From JBHYDC01 sp051861205 (lineage in GTDB: Bacteria; Pseudomonadota; Alphaproteobacteria; Rhizobiales; Pleomorphomonadaceae), in the NCBI GenBank assembly GCA_051861205.1, contig JBHYDC010000010.1, positions 102,010-166,009 of the forward strand: a stretch of 64,000 bases of DNA, read 5' to 3'. Below the pieces are notes generated by a model, which was given only the letters and a program-made list of their open reading frames with translations, did no database searches and was not told the origin of the DNA. Below are positions 1-8,981 of this stretch, in pieces. Numbering within the stretch: position 1 is the stretch's first letter; the number at the start of each line of letters is the position of its first letter. Position numbers and translations under genes: made by a program.

Positions 1-16
1 ATTTATCAGTCAAATC

Positions 17-718
17 TCAGACGTATTCGCCGTCACCGAGAACATTCACCTCGGTTCCAATGGCAACGCGGCTGAAAAGATCGATCGCGTCTTGGTTGAT
101 CATGCGAATACATCCCGAAGATACGTTGCTGCCAACCGTCCAAGGCTCGTTCGTGCCGTGGATGCGGTAGAGCGTATCCTGGTTGCCCTGGTAGAGATAA
201 AGCGCGCGGGCACCTAGCGGATTGTTCAGCCCGCCCGGCATGCCACTAGCCCATTTCGCGGCTTTCGGATCGCGCGCCTGCATTTCCACCGGCGGATGCC
301 AACTCGGCCATTCTGACTTACGGCGGATTACGGCCTTGCCCGACCACGCGAACCCCTCGCGCCCCACGCCGATTCCATAGCGCATCGCCAAGTTTTCCGG
401 CTGAACGTAATAAAGATACTTCTCCTGCGGATCGATGACGATGCTGCCAGGTGGCGTTTCCCCGAGGAACTGCACTTGCCGGCGGAAGTAAGCCGGCTGA
501 ATTTTCGTCAGATCGATGGCCGGAAGCGGAAACCGCTCCGCAGGATCCGGTCCATACATCGAGAGATACAAGGGATCCATGCGCGGATCCGTAAAGCGCG
601 ACACAGGCGATAATCCGCCTCCAACGCATGCCGACAGCGACAAGGGAAGAGCCGCAATCACGAACCTGCGGGTATACAGACTTGGCCGGTCGGCGTTCGG
701 CCGGAATTGATCGTCCAT
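17..718 (-). CDS. L,D-transpeptidase (YkuD/ErfK family), putative lipoprotein
   Basis: Enzymes of this family make 3-3 peptidoglycan cross-links or attach proteins to peptidoglycan in the periplasm. The C-terminal third has the YkuD signature: a His in RIHGTNEPW, then the catalytic Cys in SSGCIRM, followed by the usual NQDAIDLF segment. The N-terminus has a TRRF pair, a hydrophobic stretch and the lipobox-like LSAC, so export as a lipoprotein is likely. I chose the ATG at 718 (about 233 residues) because GAAGG lies 6 bases upstream. The frame stays open to 835 and an ATG at 721 is also possible. No operon partner is visible. The physiological substrate is not known. Confidence 0.85.
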   Translation of the reverse strand: MDDQFRPNADRPSLYTRRFVIAALPLSLSACVGGGLSPVSRFTDPRMDPLYLSMYGPDPAERFPLPAIDLTKIQPAYFRRQVQFLGETPPGSIVIDPQEKYLYYVQPENLAMRYGIGVGREGFAWSGKAVIRRKSEWPSWHPPVEMQARDPKAAKWASGMPGGLNNPLGARALYLYQGNQDTLYRIHGTNEPWTVGSNVSSGCIRMINQDAIDLFSRVAIGTEVNVLGDGEYV

Positions 719-1166
719 CATCAACCTTCTCATCAGGGCGGGCGACACGGTTACTTCGTGTCTAAAACTCGCCCACATTGAGATAAGTTCAGCTAACGAA
801 TGCTCAAAACGCCGTGAACCCTGGATTGCCCCCAATAGTGTTGCGTTCGAGTTACAGATTCAGCCCGCACCGCCCACGCTGACGCCCGCCAAATCGAACC
901 CCCGTTACCCCGGCGTTCATAGCCGGCGCCGGTCTTTGCCCCAACTTCCCGCGCCACCAGCTTCTCGGCAGCAAATCCAGGTGCTCTTCCCAAAGGGCGA
1001 GCGCAGGCCCGTAACATTGTCGGTCATCCCGCCTGTTTCCAGCAGATTCAGCTTGAACCACATAGCCTACCGGAAAGCACGGATCGACATCGCTAACATG
1101 CTACACCACGCCTTGAAGGCAATCCGAGACGAGCACTCGCCCTTCTATGAAGAAAGCGCGCGGCCT
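719..1166. other. Intergenic region with no supported gene
   Basis: About 450 bases between the L,D-transpeptidase start and the end of the secretion adaptor gene. Short open frames occur on both strands (for example 936-1214 on +), but none has a good ribosome site or a recognisable product. I see no clear terminator hairpin. Confidence 0.5.
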
Positions 1167-2498
1167 TCATCGCTCGCGGAACGCCCTTGCAAACTGGTCC
1201 TGAATTGGCTTTAGGAAGAATTCCAGTGGAGTCCGATCCTCCGTCGTGACGAATACTTCGGCTTGCATGCCAGCCCCTATTCGGTTCGGTGCAATGCGAT
1301 CGAGTTCGCCAGCATCAAGCGTGATTAGTACGGTGTAAAAACTCCCGCCTCCCTGCGGATCCTGAGTAGTATCCGGTGATATCTGCTCGACTTTCCCAAA
1401 AAGGAGCGGAGTTGTCCGCTGGTTGAACGCGCGCAGCTTTACTTCTGCTTGCCTGCCAACTTCAATTTGGTCGATATCGGTGGGCGAAATGCGAGCTTCA
1501 ATTTGTAGATCTTCATCGATTGGTACTATTAACATAACCGTCTCGGCGGGAGAAATAACGCCTCCGACTGTATGCACCACCAACTCGTGGACCCGACCGT
1601 CTATCGGCGACCTTAGATCCATCCTTTGGAGTTCATCCTGGACGGCGATACGACGCTGCATCAATTCGGCCGACTTGCTTTGAATCTCGCGCAGTTCTTC
1701 TAATACTTCCTCGCGCAAGGTCACGCCAATCTGTATGATCTGTAACTTTGTCTCGGCAATCTTGCTTTTGATTTGCGCCGTTGTTGCGGCAAACTGCCCC
1801 TTCTGCGACTCTATGGTGGCCACAGCCCGGTCAAGGGTCGCCTTTCGAGCTAGGGTAATCAGCCCGCCTTCATAAAGTTGGCTGGCACCTTTATGCTCTT
1901 CTTTGATTGACGCCTCTTGCTTTTGTCTCGCCTTTTCTTGCGCATCTATTCCGTCGATCTGGTCTAGAAGCTGTTCGATTTGTTGGCCCAACTGTTCTTG
2001 CTGCCCCGCGCGAGCATTTCTTCGAGCCAGCAAGAGATTTGTTTCCGTTGATACGAGACCCAAAAGTTCCTTTTCATTCATTCGTGCAGTCAGTTCGGCC
2101 GGTACGCTGATGCTATCCTTGTCGCCAAGTTCGGCCTCTAACCGCGCCCGGCGAATAGCGTATTCGTCCAGCTGCTTCTCAATGATTTTGAGACTGGCTA
2201 GCACCGACGAGTCATCAATTTTCACCAGGATTTGATTTTTCTTTACGGTGTCGCCTTCCCTGATGAAAAGTCCGCCGACAGTGCCGCCCTTACTGTGCTG
2301 GATCTTCTTCGCCGAGCCATCGACGACTATGACTCCTGGGGCAACCACGGCGCCCGACAATGTTGAGGTGACAGCCCACACTCCGATGGTGGCTACAAAC
2401 AGAATGACGCTGATGTATCCTGCCAGTGAAATAAAGCGGGATGAATATGAGATCGATTGGTTCAGCGCTTGATAGCGGTCGATGTCTTGGATTGTCAT
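1167..2498 (-). CDS. Type I secretion membrane fusion protein (HlyD/PrtE family)
   Basis: This is the periplasmic adaptor of a type I exporter, linking the inner-membrane ABC protein to a TolC-like outer-membrane channel. At 443 residues it has family-typical length. It has one N-terminal membrane segment (about residues 22-46), a lipoyl-like half-motif with VVAPGVIVVDGSAKKIQH and EGDTVKKNQILVKID, a long Gln/Glu/Lys-rich coiled coil (about 100-290), the second lipoyl half around DLRSPIDGRVHELVV, and a C-terminal beta-barrel. Its start overlaps the stop of the upstream ABC gene by 4 bases, so the two are translationally coupled. No TolC homologue is encoded nearby. The gene is lower in GC than its neighbours. 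Confidence 0.93.
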   Translation of the reverse strand: MTIQDIDRYQALNQSISYSSRFISLAGYISVILFVATIGVWAVTSTLSGAVVAPGVIVVDGSAKKIQHSKGGTVGGLFIREGDTVKKNQILVKIDDSSVLASLKIIEKQLDEYAIRRARLEAELGDKDSISVPAELTARMNEKELLGLVSTETNLLLARRNARAGQQEQLGQQIEQLLDQIDGIDAQEKARQKQEASIKEEHKGASQLYEGGLITLARKATLDRAVATIESQKGQFAATTAQIKSKIAETKLQIIQIGVTLREEVLEELREIQSKSAELMQRRIAVQDELQRMDLRSPIDGRVHELVVHTVGGVISPAETVMLIVPIDEDLQIEARISPTDIDQIEVGRQAEVKLRAFNQRTTPLLFGKVEQISPDTTQDPQGGGSFYTVLITLDAGELDRIAPNRIGAGMQAEVFVTTEDRTPLEFFLKPIQDQFARAFRER

Positions 2499-4234
2499 GC
2501 CGATTGACGCCGCGTTTGGCTGTGAGAGATTTCTTTTCGCGCCAGCTTCTGTTCAATTTCGGCCTTTGACCCATAAGCGACCAAGCGTCCGCTGTTTAGA
2601 ATTGCGACCAGATTGAATGTTTCCATAGCGCTTTGTCTATGAGTTATCATGACCACAATCCCGCCTCGCCTCTGTACCCCCTGGATAGCTGCGGTGAGTG
2701 CTTTGTCGCCGATTTGATCCAGGTTGGCATTTGGCTCATCCAAAACCACCAGGAACGGATCACCGTAAAGGGCCCGCGCGAGCGCGATGCGTTGACGTTG
2801 ACCACCAGAAACAGATGCCCCACCCTCATCGATGACGGTTTCGTATCCATCCGGAAGTTTGAGGATCATTTCATGAGCACCTGCGGCCATAGCCGCAGAT
2901 ACGATCGCCTCACTTGTGGCATCATGCTGAAACCGCGCAATATTCTCTGCGACTGTCCCTTCTAGAAGGGAAATGTCTTGCGGCAAGTATCCGATATGGC
3001 GACCAAGCGCGCTTGCGTCCCAGTCTCCCAGCGCTGCGCCGTCGAGGCGCACGTCACCGGCTAGCGGCCTCCATGCCCCCACCAAGGCACGCGCCAGGGT
3101 CGTTTTGCCGGACGCGCTGGCGCCGAATACCGCCAGCCCATCTCCGGCCTTGAGCGTGAGGGAAACGCCGGATATCAGCGGCTCCCGACTACCGGGAGGT
3201 CCAACCGCGAGATCGGTAACCGTGACATTGTGCACGGGCCTGGGCAGCGCCGTTCTCACCTTAGGCCCAAGTTCCGCCAGTTCGAGGAGCTGCCGGATCC
3301 GCTGCAAACCTTGGCGTGCAGCCAAGAACCCTTTCCAGTGCGATAAGGCAATTTCCATCGGCGCGAGGGCGCGGGACGTCAAGACTGATGCGGCAATCAT
3401 CGCACCGCCGGAGAGTTCGCCCCGGATAACCAGGTAGGCACCAAGTCCAAGCACCGCGGATTGAAGGCCGATGCGGAACATCTTCGCGAATACGTTTGGT
3501 CCACTTGCCGAATCGGACGCGGAAAGGCACTCGGTTACATGATGCGCGTCCGCAGACAGCCATCTGCGCTGAAGCGCGTCACCCATTCCCATCGCGGCCA
3601 AAACTTCGGTATTGCGAATGCTGGAGTCGGCCACTGCATGTCGGGCATTGCTGGTGGAAAGCTGTGCTTTCGATGCCTTCCAGCCTCGCGCGTCGGTAAG
3701 CCACGTCACGCCCAAAATCACAGCGCCGCCGCCGATCGCAAGCCAGCCTAGCCACGGGTGCAGAAAAAAGCAGCCGGCCACGAACAGCGGTGTCCAAGGC
3801 ATGTCGAAGAGGGCAGTCGGCCCAAGCGAAGACAAAAACGAGCGGATCTGATCGAGATCCCTTACAGGCTGCATCGCATGTTCTTTGCGGTAGCCAATCA
3901 GGGGGAGTATTCGGAGTGCCGAAAAGGTGCGCGGCGAGAGCTGTGCATTGAAACGCGCGCCGATCCGCGCCAACAGGCGCACGCGCAGCATGTCCAAGAC
4001 ACCCTGAAGCACATAACAGGCAAAGAGCAGTGCGGATATTCCAATCAGCGTCGGAATACTCCGAGAGCTAAGCACCCGATCGTAGACCTGGAGCATGTAA
4101 AAGGAACCGGAAAGCATCAAAAGGTTGATGATGGCAGAAAACAACGCCACAGCAACAAATGCCCCCCTGCAACTCGAAAGTGCGGACGAGACGATGGAAC
4201 CGGGAGACGCTGAAATTGACACGCTAAAATCCAT
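2495..4234 (-). CDS. Type I secretion ABC transporter, permease/ATPase (PrtD family)
   Basis: Inner-membrane ATPase of the type I exporter. The N-terminal half is a six-helix membrane domain (LMLSGSFYMLQVYDRVL is typical of the PrtD/HlyB group) without an N-terminal C39 peptidase. The C-terminal half has Walker A GASASGKTT, signature SGGQRQRIALARAL, Walker B LVVLDEPNANLD and the switch His in THR. I chose the ATG at 4234 (about 579 residues). An ATG at 4270 is in frame but would put a perfect inverted repeat inside the coding sequence. The gene is coupled to the adaptor gene downstream and follows the RTX gene, its probable substrate. Confidence 0.93.
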   Translation of the reverse strand: MDFSVSISASPGSIVSSALSSCRGAFVAVALFSAIINLLMLSGSFYMLQVYDRVLSSRSIPTLIGISALLFACYVLQGVLDMLRVRLLARIGARFNAQLSPRTFSALRILPLIGYRKEHAMQPVRDLDQIRSFLSSLGPTALFDMPWTPLFVAGCFFLHPWLGWLAIGGGAVILGVTWLTDARGWKASKAQLSTSNARHAVADSSIRNTEVLAAMGMGDALQRRWLSADAHHVTECLSASDSASGPNVFAKMFRIGLQSAVLGLGAYLVIRGELSGGAMIAASVLTSRALAPMEIALSHWKGFLAARQGLQRIRQLLELAELGPKVRTALPRPVHNVTVTDLAVGPPGSREPLISGVSLTLKAGDGLAVFGASASGKTTLARALVGAWRPLAGDVRLDGAALGDWDASALGRHIGYLPQDISLLEGTVAENIARFQHDATSEAIVSAAMAAGAHEMILKLPDGYETVIDEGGASVSGGQRQRIALARALYGDPFLVVLDEPNANLDQIGDKALTAAIQGVQRRGGIVVMITHRQSAMETFNLVAILNSGRLVAYGSKAEIEQKLARKEISHSQTRRQSA

Positions 4235-4255
4235 CCTGATCCGGATGATACAATG

Positions 4256-4288
4256 CCAACCTGCCGGCATGACTTGCCGGCAGGTTGG
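4256..4288. repeat. Perfect 14-bp inverted repeat between the RTX gene and the ABC exporter gene
   Basis: CCAACCTGCCGGCA and its exact reverse complement are separated by a 5-base loop (TGACT). The hairpin lies 22 bases upstream of the chosen exporter start and 110 bases past the RTX stop. No U-run follows on either strand, so it is not a classical intrinsic terminator. It could protect the RTX mRNA 3' end or reduce expression of the exporter genes relative to the RTX gene (inference). Confidence 0.7.
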
Positions 4289-4397
4289 TCAAAGGCGATA
4301 CATACAGTCTAAAATCGACTGCTGCGAGATTTAGCTAAAGTGTTAGTTAAATCCGCTGTAACCCCTTGATAGATCAATCTCTGTTTTCAAAATTCAG

Positions 4398-6023
4398 TTA
4401 GACGAAGCTGAAATATTTCGATGCTTGAGATGCATCGGCTTTAACGTCATCGTAGATGGCCTGACCGTCAGTGAGAATAGCAATAGACCATTCCCCGCCC
4501 GCCGCCGCAGCACCGTTGTTATCCCCCGTCAGCATGAGCTTTGTACCGTCCGTGCTCGCGTGTTGGCTGAACCAGTTGCTGACAAACTCCTGGCGAAGTT
4601 CGGCAGACTGGAGGTTCCAAGCCGGAATAAAGTCGGCGAACCGAATTTTGTCTTCTCCGATCTTGAAATCCGTTATCTGGTCTGCGCCCGTGTCGAGGTT
4701 GAAGAAGGCTTTCCCGTTGTTCCAGTCGACGCTTACCTTGCCGCCAAAGACGAAGGTGTCCTTGCCGTTTCCGCCGGTCAGCGTGTCGTTGCCTAATCCA
4801 CCGTAGAGGAAGTCGTTTCCGTCTTCGCCTTTCAGCGTGTCGTTACCGTCGCCGCCATTAAGGGAGTCCTGACCGTTGCCACCATTAAGGGTGTCTTTGC
4901 CGTTGTCCCCAAGAACAGAGTCGTTGCCGTCGCCACCATTGAGGCTGTCGTCGCCGTCTCCGCCGCTGATAGCATCGGCCTGGGTCGTGCCCGTTATCGT
5001 ATCGTTGCCGCCAAAACCGTAGGCTTTGAGAGCCTTACCACCGAGATCAGGATGCGTACCGTCAATGGTGTCAACACCCGTCTCTCCGTGAACGACTTTG
5101 GCAGTTTCGCGCAGGAAATCGCTAGCTTTGATGTCCCCAACGTTTTCCAGGGTAATCGACATGCCCTTATCATTGGTGTCGGTAGCGTTCTTAATGGTCA
5201 GTGTCGCACTCTTTGCGCCGTTGATGATTGTTGCGGACAGATCGAACTGGAACTTTTGACCCCCAAGTGTGCCGAACTCGGCTGTTATGGCTTGGCCTGC
5301 GCTATGATTCAGGGAGACCCCGGGCATAGTCATGAACCCGGGCATAGTGAAATTGTGGCCGTAGGCGCCCGTGTCACTCACCAGGGCATCAGCAGCATTC
5401 AAGACCTTCTGAACGTCAGCGTCAGCCATACGCTCGAACAGAGTCCGAAGATCAAGCTTATCGGTGCCGCTGGCAAAGTCCGCAATGGTGTCCGCGCCAA
5501 ATGTGGCGCCCAAGTTCAGGCGCTTTTCTGCATTGTTGATCCAATATTCGAAGCGGTCAGCGCCATCGCCTCCCGTTAGACGATCGTTGCCAGAGCCACC
5601 GTTCAACATGTCGTTGCCGACACCGCCGAAGAGTTGATCGTTGCCACTACCGCCCCAAAGAGAGTCGTTACCCTCTTCGCCGAATAGAAAGTCGTCGCCG
5701 TTGTCACCGCTCAAGCTGTCGTTACCACTGCCACCGTACAGATAGTCCGTGTCGTTACCACCCCAGAGCTGGTCATTACCTTCCCCGCCATAGAGGTAGT
5801 CAGTCCCAGCTTCGCCGTAAAGCATATCGTTGCCAGCGCCGCCGTAGACATAGTCATTGCCATTGCCAGCCCATACGCGGTCGTTGCCGTCGCCTGCATC
5901 AATGATATCGGCGTCAGCGCTGCCACGAATGAAATCGTTAGTGGTTTGCGTCACAGCGTCGCGCACGGTCGTAACGGTCGAGCCCGACACGGTTTTCACA
6001 TTTACGTTTAACTGAATTGACAT
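4398..6023 (-). CDS. RTX calcium-binding protein, probable type I secretion substrate
   Basis: The 541-residue protein has two blocks of glycine-aspartate nonapeptides of the GGxGxDxLx type. I count about 14 units at roughly residues 34-160 and about 10 at roughly 335-430. They flank a 170-residue non-repeat segment. The last ~110 residues probably carry the uncleaved secretion signal. No protease, lipase or other enzyme motif is visible, so its role could be structural, adhesive or calcium-binding. I chose the ATG at 6023 because GGGGGCAG lies just upstream. The frame stays open to 6119, but the extra residues do not look like an RTX N-terminus. It lies upstream of its likely exporter on the same strand. 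Confidence 0.9.
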   Translation of the reverse strand: MSIQLNVNVKTVSGSTVTTVRDAVTQTTNDFIRGSADADIIDAGDGNDRVWAGNGNDYVYGGAGNDMLYGEAGTDYLYGGEGNDQLWGGNDTDYLYGGSGNDSLSGDNGDDFLFGEEGNDSLWGGSGNDQLFGGVGNDMLNGGSGNDRLTGGDGADRFEYWINNAEKRLNLGATFGADTIADFASGTDKLDLRTLFERMADADVQKVLNAADALVSDTGAYGHNFTMPGFMTMPGVSLNHSAGQAITAEFGTLGGQKFQFDLSATIINGAKSATLTIKNATDTNDKGMSITLENVGDIKASDFLRETAKVVHGETGVDTIDGTHPDLGGKALKAYGFGGNDTITGTTQADAISGGDGDDSLNGGDGNDSVLGDNGKDTLNGGNGQDSLNGGDGNDTLKGEDGNDFLYGGLGNDTLTGGNGKDTFVFGGKVSVDWNNGKAFFNLDTGADQITDFKIGEDKIRFADFIPAWNLQSAELRQEFVSNWFSQHASTDGTKLMLTGDNNGAAAAGGEWSIAILTDGQAIYDDVKADASQASKYFSFV

Positions 6024-6360
6024 TTTTCTGCCCCCGCAATGGATAATGCCATCTTTGACATTATGTGTAAGAGTTAACAATTGTGAGCATATTGTATCTT
6101 TTAATGTTAGAAAAGCCAAAAAAATGAATGATTCGACTCACCTTAAGGTTGTATTAATAATTTTGTACATTTAAAAGTTGAAGATAAAGCGCTTATTGTG
6201 TCTGTTTCGGTCTGATGCTTTTGCTACTCAATCAGCGAACAGCAATGTGCCAGCCTGCGGCAGGCAGGGCTAAAAATCATGCAATTGTAATCATCGTGAA
6301 TTCGTGTCCGACGCCTTCGGCGGGGCTTATGAAGGTCTGTCAACGTTATTGACGAGCCCA
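6024..6360. other. AT-rich leader region upstream of the RTX gene
   Basis: About 340 bases between the flavoprotein stop and the RTX start, much richer in A+T than the surroundings. It presumably holds the promoter and leader of the RTX gene on the minus strand. A small GCCTG/CAGGC hairpin lies near 6253-6266. I could not assign a specific promoter with confidence. Confidence 0.4.
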
Positions 6361-8839
6361 TCACCCCTTAAGCCGCGCGCCCTCCGGGTCATAAAGCGGC
6401 TCGGCGGTCACGGTCGCCGCGAAGCGGGTGCCGAGATACTCCACCTCCAGCCGCTCGCCGGGCTTTGCAAGCTCCAGCGGCAGATACGCGTAGGCGATCA
6501 TCTTGGCTACGGCATAGCCATAGTTGGCGCTCGTCACATACCCCACCGCCACGCCGTCCCGCAGCACCGGCTCCTTGCCAAGCAACACGCCCGCCGGATC
6601 GTCCAGCGTCAGGCAGCAGAGCTTGGCGGAAATTCCATCCGTCTTCTNNNNNNNNNNCCAGCACGTTCCGGCCGATGAAATCGCCCTTCTTCCAGTTTAC
6701 CGACCAGCCGAGGCCGGCCTCCAGCGGCGTGCGGTCTGCGATAAGATCGGCGCCGGCAAGCCTGTACCCCTTCTCGATGCGAAGGCTATCCAGCGCCCCG
6801 ATCCCGCACACCACCACGCCGCGATCCGCGCCCGCCGTAAGGAGCAAATCCCAAGCCGCCCGGCCATGCGGCGCGGCCATATACATCTCGAATCCGAACT
6901 CTCCCGCATAGGAAATCCGCAGCGCCCGCGCCGGCACATGACCGATCGAAATCTCCTTCGATCGGTAATAAGGCAGCGCCGCGTCGGAGATATCGTCCGC
7001 GATCACCGCCTCCAATATCTCCCGCGCCCTTGGCCCCCAAAGCCCGATCCCGCACAGTTCATGCGTCACGTTACGGATGCGCAGCCGGTCCAGGCCATAG
7101 CCGCCTGCCCGCGCCACGCGCTGCATATGCGCCAGATCCGACAGTCCGGACCCCGTACCCGTCAAAACTAGGAAGCTCTCCTCCCCCGTGCGCGCCACCA
7201 CCATGTCGGAAAGCACGCCGCCGCGCTGGTTCAGCATGCAGGTATAGACCACCTGCCCCACGGCCTTGTTCACGTCGTTGGCGAGCACATAATTCAGGAA
7301 ATCCGCCGCGCCCTCGCCTTCCACCGCGATCTTGGTGAAGGTCGAAACGTCGTAGATCCCCGCCGCGTTGCGCGTGGCCAGCGCTTCCGCACCCTGGATG
7401 CGCGACCATTCATAAGCCGCCCAGCCCTCGCGCTTGGGCAGGTCCAGCCCGTTCACCAGCGCGGCGTTCGCGCCGAACCACGCCGGCCGCTCCCAGCCCG
7501 CGATCTCCCAGAAATGCGCACCATTCGCCACATGCCGGTCGTGCATGGGCGATGTCCGCAACCCCCGCGCCACCGTCGGCATCGCCAGCGGATGAATGAT
7601 GTCATACACTTCGCGATATTGCTGCGACCCGCGATCGTTCACATAAGCCGGCGTCGTCTGGAACTTGGCGAAGCGGTTCAGTTCCGCCTCCCGCACGTCG
7701 ATGCCGGGATCGCCCTCCACCATCCAATGCGCCATCGATCGCCCGATACCGGCTGAATGGGTGATCCACACCCCCTCGCACAGCCAGAAGCCCGGCAGAT
7801 CGGCATGCTCACCCATCAGTGGCATTCCATCCGGCGGGAAAGAGAAAATGCCGTTGAACGCATCCGCATTGGCAGCGCCGTCCAGCACCGGAAAAAGATT
7901 CACCGAGGCCCGGTGGCATTCCTCGAAATGCTCCGGCGTGAACTCCAGGCAAGATGGCATGCGCGGCGCAAGCTTGAACGGCAACAGCGTTTCCGCATCC
8001 ACCGGCAGCGGCGCATGGCGATAGTTGCCGATACCGAACTGGCCGAAATGCTGGCGGAAATACAGCGAGTGATCTTGCGCGCGGATCAGCGGCATCGCGC
8101 TTTCGATCGTGCCGCCCTGCGAAAGCTCTTCCAGCACCGGAAGCGGCGCCGTCTTCACATATTGATGCTGCATCGGCTGAAGCGCCACGGGTACGCCCGC
8201 CAGCCGCCCCACCTTCGGCCCCCAGATGCCGGCGCAGCACAGCACCATCTCAGCCTCGATGCGGCCCTTGTCGGTCACAACGGCCGAAACCCGGCCCTTC
8301 GCCCGCTCAAAGCCCGTAACGGTCACCTCGCCGTTGAACTCGATCCCGGCCTTTTCCGCCGCCCGCCCCATCGCTTCGGCCGCAACCACCGGGCGGCCGA
8401 TGCAATCGTCCGGCACATAAAGCCCGCCGTGGATCTTCGTCTCGTCAAGGATCGGGATATGCTTCTTCACCTCGGCCGGCGATAGAATCTCGCCCGGAAT
8501 CCCCCAGCTCTGCTGCAATCCGCGCCGCCGTTTCAGCTCCTGAAGCCGGGCCTTAGTCTCGGCCAGCTCGATTCCGCCAAGGAACGCCGCGCCCGACTGG
8601 CCGCCCACATCCAGCCCCGCGAACAGCCCGATGGTATAGCGCGCCCAAGCCGCCATCGTGCGCGAACTGTTGGTCTGAAACATACCCCCCGGCGCGTGGC
8701 TGGTGGATCCGCCGGTGCGATAAAGCGGCCCCTGGTCGATCACGACCACGTCCGTCACGCCAAGCTGCGCGAGATGATACGCCGTGGAGGTTCCGGCGAT
8801 CCCCGCGCCAATGATGACGATCCGCGCGCGATCCCGCAT
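6361..8839 (-). CDS. FAD-dependent sarcosine/dimethylglycine dehydrogenase-like protein with GcvT domain (interrupted by a sequence gap)
   Basis: A flavoprotein expected to demethylate N-methylglycine-type substrates and pass the one-carbon unit to tetrahydrofolate. The N-terminus has a DAO-type FAD fold (IVIIGAGIAGTSTAYHLA). The C-terminal half is a GcvT-like folate domain (around ARREILEAV and MLNQRGGVLSDMVV), ending with VTSANYGYAVAKMIAYAYLP. Ten Ns at 6648-6657 interrupt the gene. The reading frame differs by one on the two sides, so an intact gene requires a true gap length divisible by three (9, 12, 15...). I chose the ATG at 8839 (MRDRARIVIIG) with GGGGCAGG upstream. No operon partner is visible. 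Confidence 0.88.
6648..6657. other. Assembly gap (10 Ns)
   Basis: A run of ten Ns lies inside the flavoprotein gene, near the start of its C-terminal segment. Ten is probably a placeholder, because the reading frame does not continue across it at that length. Confidence 0.95.
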
Positions 8840-8981
8840 GTCCTGCCCCACCCATCTCAAATGCCGTAACCGCAGGTTCGCGGATGGCGGTTCAAGGGTA
8901 AAGCACAGACCCGACATAGTGTGCGACGAATGCGACGAACATGACGGTATTATTCAAAACGAACCAATCGCGCCCGCGCCC

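Noticed and set aside
936..1214. 92-residue + frame between the transpeptidase and the secretion genes
   Set aside because: It runs into the adaptor gene on the other strand, has no ribosome site and no recognisable domain.
4750..5930. Regularly spaced repeats resembling a CRISPR or satellite array
   Set aside because: They are the DNA of the RTX nonapeptides, in frame and varied; there is no spacer structure.
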